Source: Polydactylus sextarius (Eukaryota; Chordata; Actinopteri; Polynemidae). Taken from it: a stretch of DNA of 64,000 nt. The translations under genes and the position numbers were made by a program. The notes below the pieces were generated by a model. The model saw nothing but the letters and a program-made list of their open reading frames with translations. It searched no databases and was not told where the DNA came from. Numbering within the stretch: the first letter of the stretch is position 1; each line of letters begins with the position of its first letter. The stretch spans positions 10,942,629-11,006,628 of the forward strand of contig CM028910.1 of the NCBI GenBank assembly GCA_016801845.1. The letters run 5' to 3'. This document shows, piece by piece, positions 25,901-40,200 of the stretch.

Positions 25901-27913
25901 GTGAGAGATATTTTTAGTCAGACTGGGGCACTTCTGTTCAAGTATATCAAGAAAGCACCAGAAGTAAATTTTTTCTGATTTAGTGGTTGTGTTTTTTTTT
26001 TTTTTTTATATAACTTTTGATATAAGTGTGATTCACACTCACAGGTCACACAAAGCCACATCTTGTAACAGGGGACATTGCCTTTCCTTTTATTTCTCTT
26101 GATTTTGCGAGAGAAGGAGGGGTGAGAAGCAGAGAGGGTAGTGGGTGGGGGTGAAAGTCAGCATTCCAGCTCGACCAGAGTGGAGCAGAGGTCGTACGGG
26201 TAGAAAGCATGGGTGGAGGTGTGGGTGTTGCGGTGGCGGTAGTGCAGGGGCGTAGCAGAGTAAAGAGCAAAGAGCAGTTCCTGATTCCACAGCCCTGAGC
26301 TCACCACCTTTGCGTCTGCCAGCCACTCCTTTTTCTCCTTCACACCATCCTCTTCCCTCTCCTCCCACTCCTCCCCCCACCATGTCTCTCCATCTGAGGT
26401 GTTAACTCCTTGTTGGGCAGTTTCAGAGCCATTGGCATCGATGTTGGGTTTTCACGGAGGCTCGGGAAAGAGGCGGGCGTGCTGCTACGGATCTTTACTG
26501 GAAGTGAAAGCGTGTGTGCCAGTAAAGTCGAAATGATTCACCATACAAATGTTTTTATCCATTTGCAACACCTTATAATCTGCCTAGCAATTAACTGTGA
26601 CCTACCATGACGGACATGTCAGCACATACAGTACAGGATCAATCAGCAAAGGAAAGAGCCACACAAGACAAAATAAGGCAGACTGAGGAGGAGCCCTGGA
26701 TTGGTCACGCCTGTGTTTAACCCATAAATACTGGGGTTTAAGTCAAGCTACAATAAATCATGAATATTGGTTAAATGAGCATAATAAACAATAGCAGATT
26801 AGTGATAAAGCCAACTGTTAATGTGTCATCCTATTGAATATCTACTGCTTGTCAACAATGGAGCATTATTGCAGCAAATAATTAGGCACATTAAGCCAGA
26901 CTGACAGGTGAATACAAGAATAGCACAGGACAGGAAATGACACACATCCAGTATGTAACAGAAGAAAAATAACATATGAATGGGTTTAGCAGAGGAGGAT
27001 GAGGAGGAGGAGGATGGGCCAGGAGCAACTTGCACAACACAGTACCTGAAATGGACTGGGTAGGGCTCGGAAAGAACACACAATCAGTGTGCTATACACA
27101 GGCGTGTATGTGGTTTGGGTGAGTGTAGCGTTACACAATCCAAGCAATAGACAGTGACATTTGAATGTGCTGACTGTCCTTTGGTAGGTAACACACAGGT
27201 GTGACGTAAACACAGTGGAAAAAGATGACCTTATCATAGATCAACTGTTAATGCTCCATCGTGTTCTCTCCATATTTACTTCTCTCTCTATCCCTGTCAC
27301 TGTCCTTTCTCTTGTTCTGACCCCCCCCCCCCCCTACATTGTTCTCTCCCTCTTACTCTGTTTAATAAAATAAACATAGCTCACATGGCTACATATTGTC
27401 CTCTGGTTGCCGGAGCTATAAAAAGATCCACTTGGCTGCATTTATTTATCAATGAATCTGGGCTGTTCCTCCCCTGCTTTCACTTTGCAGGATCAGGTGG
27501 TATATGATTAAGGACGCTATTACAGTTTGGCAGCTCTTGACTTTACTCTATAACCTCTGCCGGCATAATGTACTCTAATGTGTTTGAATTCCATTTGAAC
27601 TTCCAACCATCCCGCCGTCCACAGCATGTTGATGAAAAATGTCCACTACCATGTGTAACCGTAATTAGCGGAGGAAAAGTCAAGGGGTCCAAGAACGTAA
27701 GGAAATAAAACATTGCTCTCTCTCTCTCTTTTTATAAATCTGGCAGTTATTATGAAGTGTATCTTTCTAATTCTGCACTTTAGATTTATTTCATCATGGT
27801 ATTTACTCTTGCTTCCATTTATTTTCCCTTGAGAGAGCGAGAAGAGGGTTAATGAACTTGGTTTTCATGTATCTGTATGCACTTCTGTGCTGTTGGGTTT
27901 GTGGTGCTGTGGT

Positions 27914-27914
<1 letters not shown>

Positions 27915-27978
<64 letters not shown>
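27915..27978. repeat. (CA)n microsatellite
   Basis: 32 CA units; one of the longest dinucleotide tracts in the window. Confidence 0.97.
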
Positions 27979-27981
<3 letters not shown>

Positions 27982-28039
27982 CAGAGGATGTCAATGTAAA
28001 CACAGCCAGTCAGCGCAAAGGAATGTGTGAGGCACGCAA

Positions 28040-28530
28040 AAAACCCTGGGGACAAAGTCCAAAGGAGGAAGGGGAGGGATGAAGAAAGAGAGGAAGGAGG
28101 GGGGAGGAAGACAGAACAGAGAACAAGAGAGTGAGTGAAAAAGAAAACTAGGTGAAGATGAGTAGAAGAAACACAGAGAGTTTGATAAAAACAGATTTTG
28201 ATGAGAACAGGAGAGTGATGCAAAAATGCTAAAGGGGGACAAAACAGAGGACTGGAGGACAGAAGTATGAAGATGGAGACAGAAGGCAGATCAAGGAGAT
28301 GACAGGAGGAGAGAAGGAGAGGTGCCTTTAGGGTTGGTGGGACAAAGAATGAGAAGCTAAGTGAGGGGGAGAAGGATAGAGGCCAGAAGAGTGGGAGGAA
28401 GTCGAGGGAGGGAGTAAAACAGGAGGAGGAGGGAGGACTCACCCTTGGAGGCAAAGAGATGGAGGAAAGATGGAGGAGGAGTGGTGAGATAGCAGAAAAA
28501 GAGGGTGAGAGGATGAGAGAGGGTCGCTGA
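28040..28530. repeat. Purine-biased low-complexity stretch
   Basis: The plus strand is dominated by A and G (GAGGAAGGAGG, GAGAAGGAGAGG and similar) for nearly 500 bp with few pyrimidines, which makes the minus strand artificially open. Starts just after the 27915 CA tract. Simple-sequence drift rather than coding. Confidence 0.7.
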
Positions 28531-31500
28531 AGGGCAGAAGTGGGGGTAGATCATCCATTCAGAGTGGGGTGGCGTGAAGAAGGAAAAGCCATGAGCAACT
28601 TCAAAGGCCCTGGGAGGCCTTGACACAGAGGAGGGTTAGAGTTCTGTAATCCAAAGAGAGGTTAGGGGCCTGCAACTCTGATTCCTGGTGCTGCTGAAAC
28701 TAATTTAACCAGTGGGCCCCCGCGGCCCCCGTGAGGGGCCAGGTTGTAACCAGAGGAGCTGTGAGTGACAAAGTGCAGGGGACAGAATACTTTTACTGGC
28801 CCTCACTGGTCTGCAGTACATATACAGTAGGTATAACGTAGGTCCATCATATAAGGATGCCTGCATGCTTTTATAAACAGCTGAAAATGTGAAGGATCAT
28901 ACATTTTAATGTAAACATATGTTCTCTCTCTCAGAAGGTACATGTATATTATCAGTGTTATAAAAGCGTGCCAGCATATTAAAAACAATTATATTTGTGT
29001 CAGGAAAAGAGGCATCTGGGTGTGTCTCACACTCTGTTTGTGTACTTTACAATGATCAAAACAGATGCCTCTCCATCCTAAATAAGTATAATTGACATAA
29101 GGGCAAGCAAAAAGTGGGGGGTGGGGGCATGTCATGTGTCAGATCATCCAGTAACACACTATTCACATTCAGGGAAAAGTTGAGGTTTTATGTTCAAGCA
29201 ATTATGTTTTACAATCACCCACACTGAATTCCTTCTTTGCTGACACATATGGAATTACTGTACCGGCTCCAAACCACACAGAATGACAGAAAACCGTAAA
29301 ATAGGGGAAGGCTCCGTGAAAGGAAACTCTCTTGTGACGAAGCTTCGGCGCCCGGTGCTAGCCTTTGAATGGACTGAATGTCAACTGCAGAGTCCAAGTG
29401 TAGTCAGATTCAATAAGAACATCAACAGCCACAGCCTACATATTAAATGCACATAAAGCATTTGACATCTGGCAAGAACTCTATGAGCGCTGAAATGTGT
29501 GTGGGTGTGCAAAATGAATACATACTTACATACTGTATATTCCTTTTATGTGTTTAATGATGTGCATGTTGTGTGCGGGTACACGTATGTGCGTGCGTGA
29601 GTATGACGGGAAGCAATGACGAATGAGTCACCCTGCATTAATCATACAGAAAGGCTTGGATCTCATTCACATCCTTGGCTGACCAGCTAAGGAACTGACC
29701 ATGCATTGCGTGTATGTAAACAGCCTGGAAATCAGGCACACTGTGTCGAAATAATAAAACCAAGACAAAGGGGGATGTAATGAGTTGACTCACAGGCGTA
29801 GTCATAGGGAAAAGCGGCTGCATGGTGTGTCTTAAAGAAGAGAAAAGGTAGGCAGCGAAGAGGCCGTGGGTGTCTGGAGTTTTGTGGAATAAGAACACAG
29901 GAAGCACAATTAAAGTCTGCAGGTAAGTGCTTAGAGCTATGTGAGATCATAGGTGTCCCTGCGTGAGCAAGATACTGTTTATGTGAGTGTCTGTGAAGAT
30001 GTGTGTGCGTGAGTGTGTGCGTGTGGGCTGCTGGCCCCACTCATTTTGTGTGGGCTTTGGGTGTTATTTGATTACAGTGTCTTTGAGCCAAGAACTTTAA
30101 GCACTTCTATTTGTCACAACCACGAGCCAAAGCACAGCAGATGTGTTCACAAATGTATGGAACGTACATATAATATGATAATATATATATGTAAATACAC
30201 ACACACTTTCCTCAGTCATCAAAGTGTCATGGTACAACAGAGAATGACAAATATGATTATTCAATTATTATTTATCAATTCAATATTGATAACACTGACA
30301 AATGACAATTTGTATACAGCTTGGGCATGTCCCAAACAACATTATGTGAACAACATTATGAGTTTATGATTGCTACAGCATATTTTATATTACACTACAC
30401 ATTTTAGATTGCTAATATTATTGCTAATACTTTGAAGGTCCACTAACTAATGATTATGAGCTTTCAACCGCATCTCACAAACAGCAGTTAGCAAATGGAG
30501 CTGGCGAGGGCATCATCGTGTGACTTAAGTGTTAATAAACATCAATGCAGAGAGGCCACATGCACACGCTCACACACCTACAAAAGAAAAGAAACAAGAT
30601 ATGCAGTTTAATTGTCAATAGAGCATTATGAAATGCAAAGCCAGCGATCCGATGGAACCAGGCACCACATTGTCCATCTGCAGCTGGTCAATCCCAATGC
30701 AATTATATGGTAATGACATTGGCCAGGACCTGGACTGTGAGCACAGCACTGTGCTCTGGCCTTTCACAGACCGCAACAAATAATGGTTTCAGTCACACAT
30801 CAGTATGGTAGTTTTAAATCAATACTGTGTTTCATGTATCTCAACACAAAAATACATGCTGTTCAGATATAAAACAAATTTCAAATATGTAAAAGTGTTA
30901 ATATAAAAAAATTTCAAACTCAATAAAATAACATATGCTACAGAAAAATATAGATGTGGATTAGTGGTATACAAAAATAAGTCATCTGCATATATTGATA
31001 GAAAATTTAATCCTACCTTAAACTACTAAAACATACAAAACACAGCCTTTTCCCTTTTCTCTCTACATTCAGGACCTACAGGGATGATAATCCCAGGTAC
31101 TGAGAGAGTCAGAGCCAGTGGGCAAAACCATTATTGAAAAAAACCCTCAATTGTCAAAGGGATGATGAATATTCACAAAGACTGTTTTGTCTAAAGGTTT
31201 GACTGTGGGTAGAATAGTCTTTACACAATGAGCCAGGAATTTTGGTGAGCCATTTACAAAGCTTGTAAAGTGATCAAAGTGAGATCACTTTTAATTTCCT
31301 TTACACAAGATACCAGGGTCTACATTTATATACATGTAGTTATTAAACATGAGAGAGAATTCTAGTGTGGTATTAATAATGTCTCGTTAGTTAGTGCAGT
31401 GTTATTAAGTATAATATGTGTTCAATGTCCTTAAAAAGAAATGTAGTGTGTTTGTAGAATCTCATTTTGCTGAAGTGAAAACTAGTAAAAATGATCTTCA

Positions 31501-32465
31501 TTAGGATGTAAAACAGAATAAAGACAAATAATATTTTCAACATTGTTATAGTACCTGGTTTGTTGTATAAAGTACCCATTTAACTTCAAAATCTCAGACT
31601 TGCACATTGTTTCATTTAAGCTTTGCTTGCGTTCTTTAAAAATAAGGATTTCTATTTGGTTAAAGCAAAACAAAATCTGTTAAATATGACAGGACGGGGT
31701 GTTGTTATTCCAACTTTTTGATTGATGACCTAATGCACATTCTCACAAATGCAGGTTACTTCAGTTAAGACAGACTCAAGAGAAACAATGTAATGAATTT
31801 TACAGAGAAGTGTACTCCTTTGAAAGGAATCAATAGGGATACGTCGACCTCATTTTAGTGATGCACACGCAGCACAAAGGAGCAGCCTGAGGTGAAAATA
31901 AGTGTTTACCTTGGGAAATGGAAATACTAAAAAATGATCATGGTGGTAGATAAGGCATAATGAGCATTCCCCTGGTGTAGATTAAGGTGGACATGATAGA
32001 TCCCAAATTCCTCTATTCTACCTTAATGGAAAGAAGTTGGCCTCTCTTTGAAAAGTGCAGCATTCACCCAGACACCCAAAGGTCCTAGGTGACCTAGTTA
32101 GTAAGTCCCTGTGGTGGGTTTTAGTAGTTCTCCTGACAGGCTCGCCTCGCATGTGAGCTCTGTTTTTAGCTACTTCACCTCCTATCTGACTCTCGCACTG
32201 CTGTTCACTCTGTTCTGTATCTCTGGCCTCTGCCTCCTACTCTCGCATTATCAGTCCTGTTTCACTGTGCAGGTGACAGGGGCTGCATGTGCAATGATCA
32301 GCCAGGTTCACCTTTTTCGGCTCAAGCTTTGCGTGTGTGTGGGTACGTGTGAGTGTCTTAACATTTATGTGTGGGCTCCTGATGCATACTAGGTTTCTGT
32401 TTAAAGTAAGCAGCATTCTAAGAATTGTCTATTCAGGAAGAGCATTGAGGTCACGGTTGAGCAGG

Positions 32466-32533
32466 TGAGTGTGTGTGCGCGTGTGCATGTGTGTGTGTGC
32501 GCATGTGTTTGTGGGTGCGTGTGTGTGTGTGTC
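32466..32533. repeat. Alternating GT/GC/CA tract
   Basis: Imperfect (GT)n with interspersed CGCG and GCGC steps. Strict purine-pyrimidine alternation over long runs makes it prone to Z-DNA. Confidence 0.8.
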
Positions 32534-33517
32534 ACTGATGAGATCATTGGATGACGGCTGTGGGGGTCTGAATGTCACCATGGGGAGAGCTGCCTTGAAG
32601 AAGAAACACATCTCTTGCAATAAAACGTGATGAATTTGTGATCCATCTCTCCTCTCTGCTCTTATTGTGGCACTGCATGTTCATGAAGACACACACTGTT
32701 CCCTTAGAAGTCATGAAATGCTGTACATCTTCACAGCAAGACACGGACTATGACTTTTTCTTTGCTTTTTTTTTTTTCTCTTTCTTCCTTCCTTTCATTC
32801 TTAGCACATCAAGAAGACAGAAAGCCTGTGCTATCTCAGCACATCCTCCTTGCCCTCCTGTTGGTGCAATTAACTATAGTGAGGCTGCTAATTAAGGACC
32901 ACATGTTGAATAATGACGAACGCTTGTGTCTCTCTACCTCTTTCCTCACACACACCCACACATCCACATCCACCACACACACACACACCAAAATGTATAC
33001 ACACAGGTGCTGTGGTTAAGTTATATCTTAGCGCGTGTTAGTTACCAAGGAGATCAACAAACAGACACAATTACCTAATTTAAGCTATACTCTCACACAC
33101 AAGTTAAATGACTGGGGTAAATATAAATTCAATGTACACAAATCTAAGATTGTTTTATTTTCATCTGCTGCTTCAACCTAATTGCTCAAATGCATTTTAG
33201 TTGACACACTGGATTGACAATTAATCAGATCTTCTATTAGATATGGTAGAAAGCACAAACACGGCAGTGTGTTGCGGTAAGTGTAGCAAGGATTCGTTTA
33301 AATAGTCTTTTTCCATGGGCGTTTTTGGTATATCACCGCTACATGCAACACATTGTCTTTCATGAGAAATGCAGAGGTGAAAGTGTGAGTGGGTAGAGGC
33401 AGCTGTCAATTGTGGGATGTGATGAATGACAGATAGCAGGGGGGAGGTGGGAGGTGGAGGGGGTAGGGGGTCATCCTGGAGCCTGTCGTGACCCATGCAG
33501 TGACCAGGAGAGTGGGA

Positions 33518-33519
<2 letters not shown>

Positions 33520-33551
<32 letters not shown>
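33520..33551. repeat. (AG)n microsatellite
   Basis: Sixteen AG units inside a wider purine-rich region (33360-33640). Confidence 0.9.
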
Positions 33552-33555
<4 letters not shown>

Positions 33556-34029
33556 GTGTGAGATGGCCAGATATGGAGGAAGGAAAAAGGGATGAGAAAA
33601 AAAGAGGTGAGGAAGGGAGGGAGGGCGTGAAGGGAGGGCATGGGTCGACCTGTTTTAATTTTTCTCTGCTGTGAGACGAAGGACACGGCAGGAGGGGTAG
33701 GTGGGTGTCAGAGTGGGAATGGAGCATCATCTATTCGTCATCTATCTTTCTCACTCTCATCCCGCTATCTTTTTTTCCTCCATTTCCCTCTTTCCACGCC
33801 TCTGTCCTGCTGTTTCTGGCTTCTCGTGGGAGTGTAGCGAAGGCAAATAAACAGAGGAGATTGTTTATTTCTGCCAGTGGGGAATAACAGAGCATTATTA
33901 ACCTTGTATTACCTTGCCTTGGGTTACCTCAACCCACTAATTTATTATCCAGAATACCGTACAATGATTTCTTCTACTCTTCTGGATATGTCTGCATGAC
34001 CTGGTAACTCACACAACGTACACACAAAA

Positions 34030-34032
<3 letters not shown>

Positions 34033-34082
<50 letters not shown>

Positions 34083-34087
34083 ACATA
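34033..34087. repeat. (AC)n microsatellite
   Basis: About 21 uninterrupted AC units (34033-34075), then an interrupted tail. Confidence 0.95.
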
Positions 34088-35642
34088 AACAGAATTTGCA
34101 CACTTATGGAATATTCACACACATCAAAGACCACTATTATATTCAGGCACAAATAATATATGTATGATACAGATGCACTCAGCTCAATGCACAGAGGTAG
34201 ATACGTGTCTCTACAGGCACATGGAAAACAACAGAAACACTCACAGATTATTAGCTTCCAGTGCCAGATGTGCCACCCACACGCAAACACACAAGGCCTC
34301 ATCATTTGTCCTCTACAATCACAGGAAGTTAGTCCGCACTGCTTCTTATCTCCCCATGGAGGACGTGTTGCACCAAATAGGTACAATCACCACCATACAG
34401 AGAACATAAAGGGAAAAAAAAATCTTCATCTATTATTATAACTATAGCTGTTTGTAACATCAAAAGCCTTTTCCTTGTTCATCGTGCTTCATTTAAAGAA
34501 ACATTTATATGTAAAGAGCAGAAGAGTAGGAGGAGCTGCTGGTTGTGGAGGTGCTTTCCCTTGCTCTGTATTAGCGTGTGAGATTTTTCTTTAATTAACA
34601 TATAAACACAGGACTTTCCTGGATGATGTAACACTAATACAGGTTTACCTTTTAACCCTATGTGATTGGATGTTAAATACAGAAATGTACATTTTGGCAC
34701 TGAAGTCAACTTCCACCTTTACCTTCAGCTTTTTTTTTTTTTTTTTTACCAAAGAGTCACATGTTTACTGATGGAGTTGTTCACCTCTTGTACTGATGAT
34801 TAATGCAGCAGAGTTTCATGTCCATCTGAGACGCAGACATCCTCAAATGTATGAGTCACATAACATTTCATATGGGAAAAATGACTGTAGCTTTTACTGT
34901 CGACCAGGGACAGCTGATATAATATGACCTCTCCCACTTCTCAACTTCGGTAGAAAAATGCAATAAAAAGCTCTTGCGTTGGTGGTTTTGATATTGAATA
35001 TGATATAATATAATATGTAAGGTCAAACAATGTCCCCAAATACCTTTTTATGAAGAGGAAACATATTATCATAATACAGGCAGATATTTACAAGACACAA
35101 AAGACTAGTTGGATCTACATCTCTCTGGCACATTCTCAGTAAAAATATAATATTAACAATTTTTGCTATGTGAAGTATTATTGTATGTCCATCCTAGTTT
35201 GCATTGCATTTTGCATATTATTTTGTGGATCTTGCAAATTTATCTATCTCTGTCTATCTCTCTAAATAACATAGCAAACCATCCTCCTCCAATTTGTGTC
35301 TCTGATTTACATTTCCTTCTCTTTATCAAAGCCAAAAAATGTCCCAACCAGCTAACCTTGCAAGTCAAGTGTTTCTAAAAACATTAGTAAACTACCCTGC
35401 CCACACAGTCTTGCTACAATCTTCCCCAACTGAAAATTGCTGTGGCGAAAAATCTGACCAGCCATCCATGTGCCCAGTGAGGAAAAATGAAGAGAAAGAT
35501 GACAGATTTTGGATTTATTTTTACATTTGTGTCTCTGTGGTTTAAGTGGGAGAGGCAGCGTAGTGAGACAGGTTGGTGTTTCAGAGATATATAAAAAAAG
35601 ACAACACCGAATAGAGGCACAGTGGTATGTCTGATGAACACG

Positions 35643-35643
<1 letters not shown>

Positions 35644-35680
<37 letters not shown>
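35644..35680. repeat. (AC)n microsatellite
   Basis: About 18 AC units. Confidence 0.95.
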
Positions 35681-35681
<1 letters not shown>

Positions 35682-36437
35682 GCACTGGGTGTGTACCTGT
35701 CCCTCTCTAGACAGCTTCATACAGAGGTGATAATTAGCTCATGCTGTATGCCGGTTGACTCAACACGTCAACTTCACAATGGACACACGACCACGTCAAC
35801 GGAACGGCTTTGTTCAAAGGCATGAGCAGCCTGTTTGTCTCACAGCAAGGGCTTTTGTTAAGTGTGTGTGTGTGCTCAGATGGGTGTGTGCTTACATGTG
35901 GGCGTGCGTGTGTGCCTGTTTTTTTTTTTTATCCATCCAGCACTGCTGAGATTTGCACCTCCCCTCAGCATGGTGTCTCCTCTCCTCCTGACCCAGTCTG
36001 GAGGTGGCGAGGCTGAAGCAACGCTCCTGCCTCCAGGGGATTCACTGAGTAACAGTGAAGGCTGGCGGGCACGAAGCTGATGTCCACCCTGCTAGAACAC
36101 AGACAGAAGCGCACACCAACAGAAGCTCCCACACATGGGGAGCAAACAAAGAGGGAAGATAGGGCCCCACCACCCCCTCTTTTCCTTTCTCTTCCACGCA
36201 TGCATAAAGAGATGGGGAGTGAAAGAGAGACAGAGAGAGGAGAGGCAGCATTGATTTTTGCTTTATCGTTTCAGAAAACCTGTTTTCTTTGAGAAATCTG
36301 ACGTTGAATTATTAATATCTTCATTCAATTTTGATGCCTTTCTCCAGTCGGAAAACTAGAAGTTCCTGAGTGAGGAGGCCCTGCATAACCTCCTGAACAC
36401 ATAGTGGTCCTGCTGCAGCTCTACCACCTCCGCCTCT

Positions 36438-36442
36438 ACACA

Positions 36443-36478
<36 letters not shown>
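36438..36478. repeat. (CA)n microsatellite
   Basis: CA units with two AA interruptions near the ends. Confidence 0.9.
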
Positions 36479-37126
36479 CGTCTGTCTGTCTTTCACCTCC
36501 TGGCTCTCCCTCCATCCTCTCTGGCCTGTGTAGGTGTGTGTGTCTGTGTGTGTCTGTTAGAGAAAGAGGAATGGCAGAGAGATAGAGAGGGAGAATTAGA
36601 TCATGTAATGAGAGCTGCTGGCAGTGTGACTAAATTGGCTAACTATAGCTAACAACATTACACACTGTCCATATGGGGCCTAGCCTGTCGTCCCTCTGCT
36701 CTTCTTTGTATACAAGTAAAAAAAATCAGCCATGTAAAGGACTCTCTATGTCCACAGGCTTCCTCCTGAGAATAAAGTGTAGAGCTAGCAGAAAATGGCA
36801 ACAGTATGTGCAACTTTTGTGTGCTTGATGGAAATTTGGAAAGCTTGAACAGAAATGGAATACTAAATGCTTCTGAGATTTGCAGGTTCACTTCCCCCGT
36901 CAATATCTCCATGGTAGATAAAATGTCAAATTTAAATTTTAATGTTAATTGAATGATTCCAACCCAGCAATTCGATACTCATTTGGCAATTATCATCCAT
37001 GTATAGATAAATGTGTGGCGATTAATCTCTGCATGCTTTTCCTTACTTCTGATCAGTAGTGGAATTAGAGAACGCAGCCAGCACAGTGTGCTGTGTAAAG
37101 TCTGTTAAATCCTCTATCCTCTGCAG

Positions 37127-37274
37127 CTCCTCCCTGCTGTCTCTGTGTCCACAACTGGCAGCTCGCCTGGGTAGGAGGCCAGCGCCAGGCAATCTGTGCT
37201 CCAGCACCTATGCTGACCTGGCAGCTGCTGGACGCCATGTGTGCCCAAGAATGTGGGCAGATGCTCTGAAGGAG
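37127..37274 (+). CDS. Candidate internal exon, unknown gene
   Basis: A pyrimidine-rich acceptor (ATCCTCTATCCTCTGCAG) and a strong donor (GAG/GTAAGG) bound 148 nt that are open in one frame (phase 2 in, phase 0 out). The peptide includes LAARLGRRPAPGNLCSSTY and GRHVCPRMWADALKE. The peptide is Ala/Arg-rich with several Cys, not low-complexity. It matches no family I can name. Confidence 0.25.
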
Positions 37275-40200
37275 GTAAGGACGGAGGGATGCTACAGGAA
37301 AGGAGAGACGGGAGTAGATCAAGTTTAAACAGAAGGACAGCAGTTGTTTTCTAGCTGAACTGCAGCACTTGAAAGTCACGACTCTGTTCACCCCCAAAAA
37401 GTTGCTCAAAAACTACAAACTCCATTGCTAACACTGGATGTGAAGCTCAAATTGAGTCTAGCTTTGTACTTGAGTTATATTTTTGACTGCACAGGGGGAG
37501 GAGTAAATGGCCATATTGCTGTAAAAAAAATTGTGGGAGGGTGCTTTTCTGTTAGATAGGTGATTTAGGAGACCAAGTGATAGATGGAGGTATGGGGAGG
37601 TGGATAACAGAGGTGAGTAGGTGTGAGGGAAGAAGTGAAAGAAAGTAAAAGAATGAAAGAGAAGGGATAATGGCCAAGGAGTAATAGCATGAGGCTCGCA
37701 GGCAAAGATGAAATATTTGCAATTCCACTGGGTCCCTGGGCTGCAGGCTCTCACTCCATTTGTATGGAAATGAGTTTGTCTTTCTTTTTCTGAGTGCTGA
37801 GGAGACCAAAGGGAGGGAGAGCAGGATGGAGACAGAGGGAAGGTGGGCAAACTGACTGATTGTCAAGGATATTGTGATTCCTGCCAATGCTTTTGGAAGG
37901 CTGGGGCCCCGGTTGTTTCTCTGCGGCACATATGGATAAAATAAATCTATGTGTTTATGACAGACTGATCTATGCGCTTGTCGCACTGGGAGCCAGTTTG
38001 CTCGTTGTAAAGCTCTTTTGTCTGTTATTGACCATTTTTTCTCACCAATGTTTCTCTCTCTCTCTCTCTCCTCTCACTCTCTATTTCTATTAAGGCCCAT
38101 CCTCGAGGTCCAGGTTACACAGCTGGGACTACTCTGATCCTGGGCCCGGGCCTGCTTTCTGCCAGATAATTAGCAGATGTTGTGGAAGGCCTCTGTTTTG
38201 CTATTTTCAGCTGCTCCTGTGCATCTGCATGTGTATCAGTGGAATGAGTGTGCACCGTGCGTGTTAAGCAATGCTGCCACTCATATTAATGGCCAGCTGC
38301 TCATCCCTGCAACCCTGTGTGAGAGGGGAGACGACATCCCATCTCTGACACTATCCACTTCTCTGTGTTTCTGCAAACAACTCGGCTCCCTTCCCTTTCT
38401 CTTTGCCTTCCCCTCCCTTCCCCTTCCTTTCTGAGTCACAGCCGCCAGCCACAAGTCTGCGTAGGTCTGAGTCATGCCTCGGCTCTTGTGAGATGGGCCC
38501 TGCTGTCTGTGAAACCACAGACATGAGATATGAGAAATGGGAAATGAGAGAACAAACAGACACACACATTCACTTGAACAAACACTAACACAGGCACACA
38601 TTACATTCTTGTACCGGGAACATTGTGGGATGAATAAGCTTTTTAGAGCCGTAATGGAGCACCTGTCTTTCACAATGAGTGTTAGGTGTTACAGCAAGTG
38701 ACTGTGGCTTGAGAACATGAGGACTGTGGAACATGAGATCGATAAAGATTTTGTGAGGTTAAGTTTACTTTCCAAAACTAGTCAACATAGTCGGTAATGG
38801 CTCAGATCTCTTTTAAATGCACTACAAAACTATTTTCAAACTGTTATAAAAGAAAAGCATCACCTAATTTTGTGGCATGGTGATAAATGTCACATATAGA
38901 CCAAGTAGAGTATTGGAAGAGTACTGGAAGCAAGAAAGCTCACTACACTGCAACTTAGTCAGGTTAATCGACATAGCAGGAAAAATAAATTGAAAAACCA
39001 CATTTCCCAATTTAGCAAAAATAAAGTACATGTACAAAATACAAAAAATACAAAAAATACAACAGCTACTTCAATGGTAAAAGCTAATGGTATGTATTTA
39101 TATTAATATATTTTTTATATTTCTGAAGATGTGGTCACATGAAATGATTTTTACCATGAAACCTGTGGTGTTTGTTGACATTATCCAGTAAAACATTTAT
39201 TACTGAACAAGCTAGCGATTAGCAAAACGCTAATGGAAACAGACATTGGGCTATCGCTAACTCAGTCGCTGTTATATTCATCTATACTTTACTGTATCGT
39301 GTTGAGTCTGTCTGAGTCTTTCTGTATTGGCAGTGGTTTGCAAACTGCTACTGTTTTCCGACAGAAAAATAATTATTATTCAGAACATTAAATATCTACC
39401 AAAAGATCACTAACGTTGGTCGTACCAGTCCAAGTCTGACTGTAGCAGCAAAAGCCCTTAGTATACTGATTTAAGCAAGTGTGTAAGTTAATACTTGTCT
39501 GCTTCACTTTTCATTTGTTAGAGCGTTCATATTTTATTTGTTCATTACATAAGTCACATAGTCTCACTTTACCTCATGCCACCTCTAGTATGTTTTAATA
39601 GGTCTACAGTATATCTGTTAGTGTGTGTTTTATCCCAGTTTGATCCTATGTGTGTTGAAATCCAGAGGTTCAAGCCTAACTATAAAATGCAGCTGGAAAT
39701 TGTCATTTGGGAATACGGATTGACATGGCTGTTTCTGTAAGTAGCCTAATACCAGAGTCTGTGGCAACAGCAAAGCAAACGCTAGAGGGATTTGAGATCA
39801 TAAAGCCGCTGCCATGCACAGTATCATCTCCAAAGCAGAAACTGAGGAAGCTTTTCCAGCTCAAGATCAAAGAACTTTACCTTGCTGATTAGGATGCAGG
39901 GCAGCTCAACTTTCAGATGCTGCACCGCTACACTATTCTGTCATAAGAGGATTAGTAATCTGACTTGTTAAACTACACAACAAAACCACAATAACTAAGG
40001 CTCAAAATGTGGAAACCTAGTTTGCAGTGAGGAGGGAGGTATCCATGTGTGACATAAATATATTGAGGGAGCTTGAACAGACTCCTCTCACTGAGTTTAA
40101 GTTTCTAATTTCTAGAAGGCTGTTGTCTAAATGTCACCATTACTGTTTTAATACAGAGGTGTAATAAAAAGAGGGGTTAAATTGCTTTGCTTTTTCATAT

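Larger units (their letters stand above)
25901..37126. other. Non-coding DNA (possible intron or intergenic)
   Basis: No supported exon. Notable contents: (T)n at 25990; GGA/AGG-rich segments near 26995-27015 and 28040-28530; poly(C) at about 27321-27334; CA/GT and AG microsatellites listed separately; a G/C-rich patch with GGCCCCCGCGGCCCCC at 28716; an 8-bp inverted repeat GAGCACAG/CTGTGCTC at 30739-30756; a direct repeat AACAACATTATG near 30337-30362; and a 9-bp inverted repeat (AAAGTGATC/GATCACTTT) near 31270. Confidence 0.5.

Noticed and set aside
27849..28454. 201-codon minus-strand frame
   Set aside because: Produced by the purine-biased plus strand and the CA tract; Ser/Pro/Leu low-complexity product.
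33221..33730. 169-codon minus-strand frame
   Set aside because: Reads through a purine-rich region and an AG array; no recognisable domain.
37458..37986. Overlapping minus-strand frames of 130 and 144 codons
   Set aside because: Different frames of the same purine-biased stretch; neither has splice signals nor family resemblance.
38095..38169. Short frame AHPRGPGYTAGTTLI after a CT tract ending in AAG
   Set aside because: Only 24 codons, acceptor quality rests on a microsatellite-like CT run, and no partner exon or poly(A) signal is evident.
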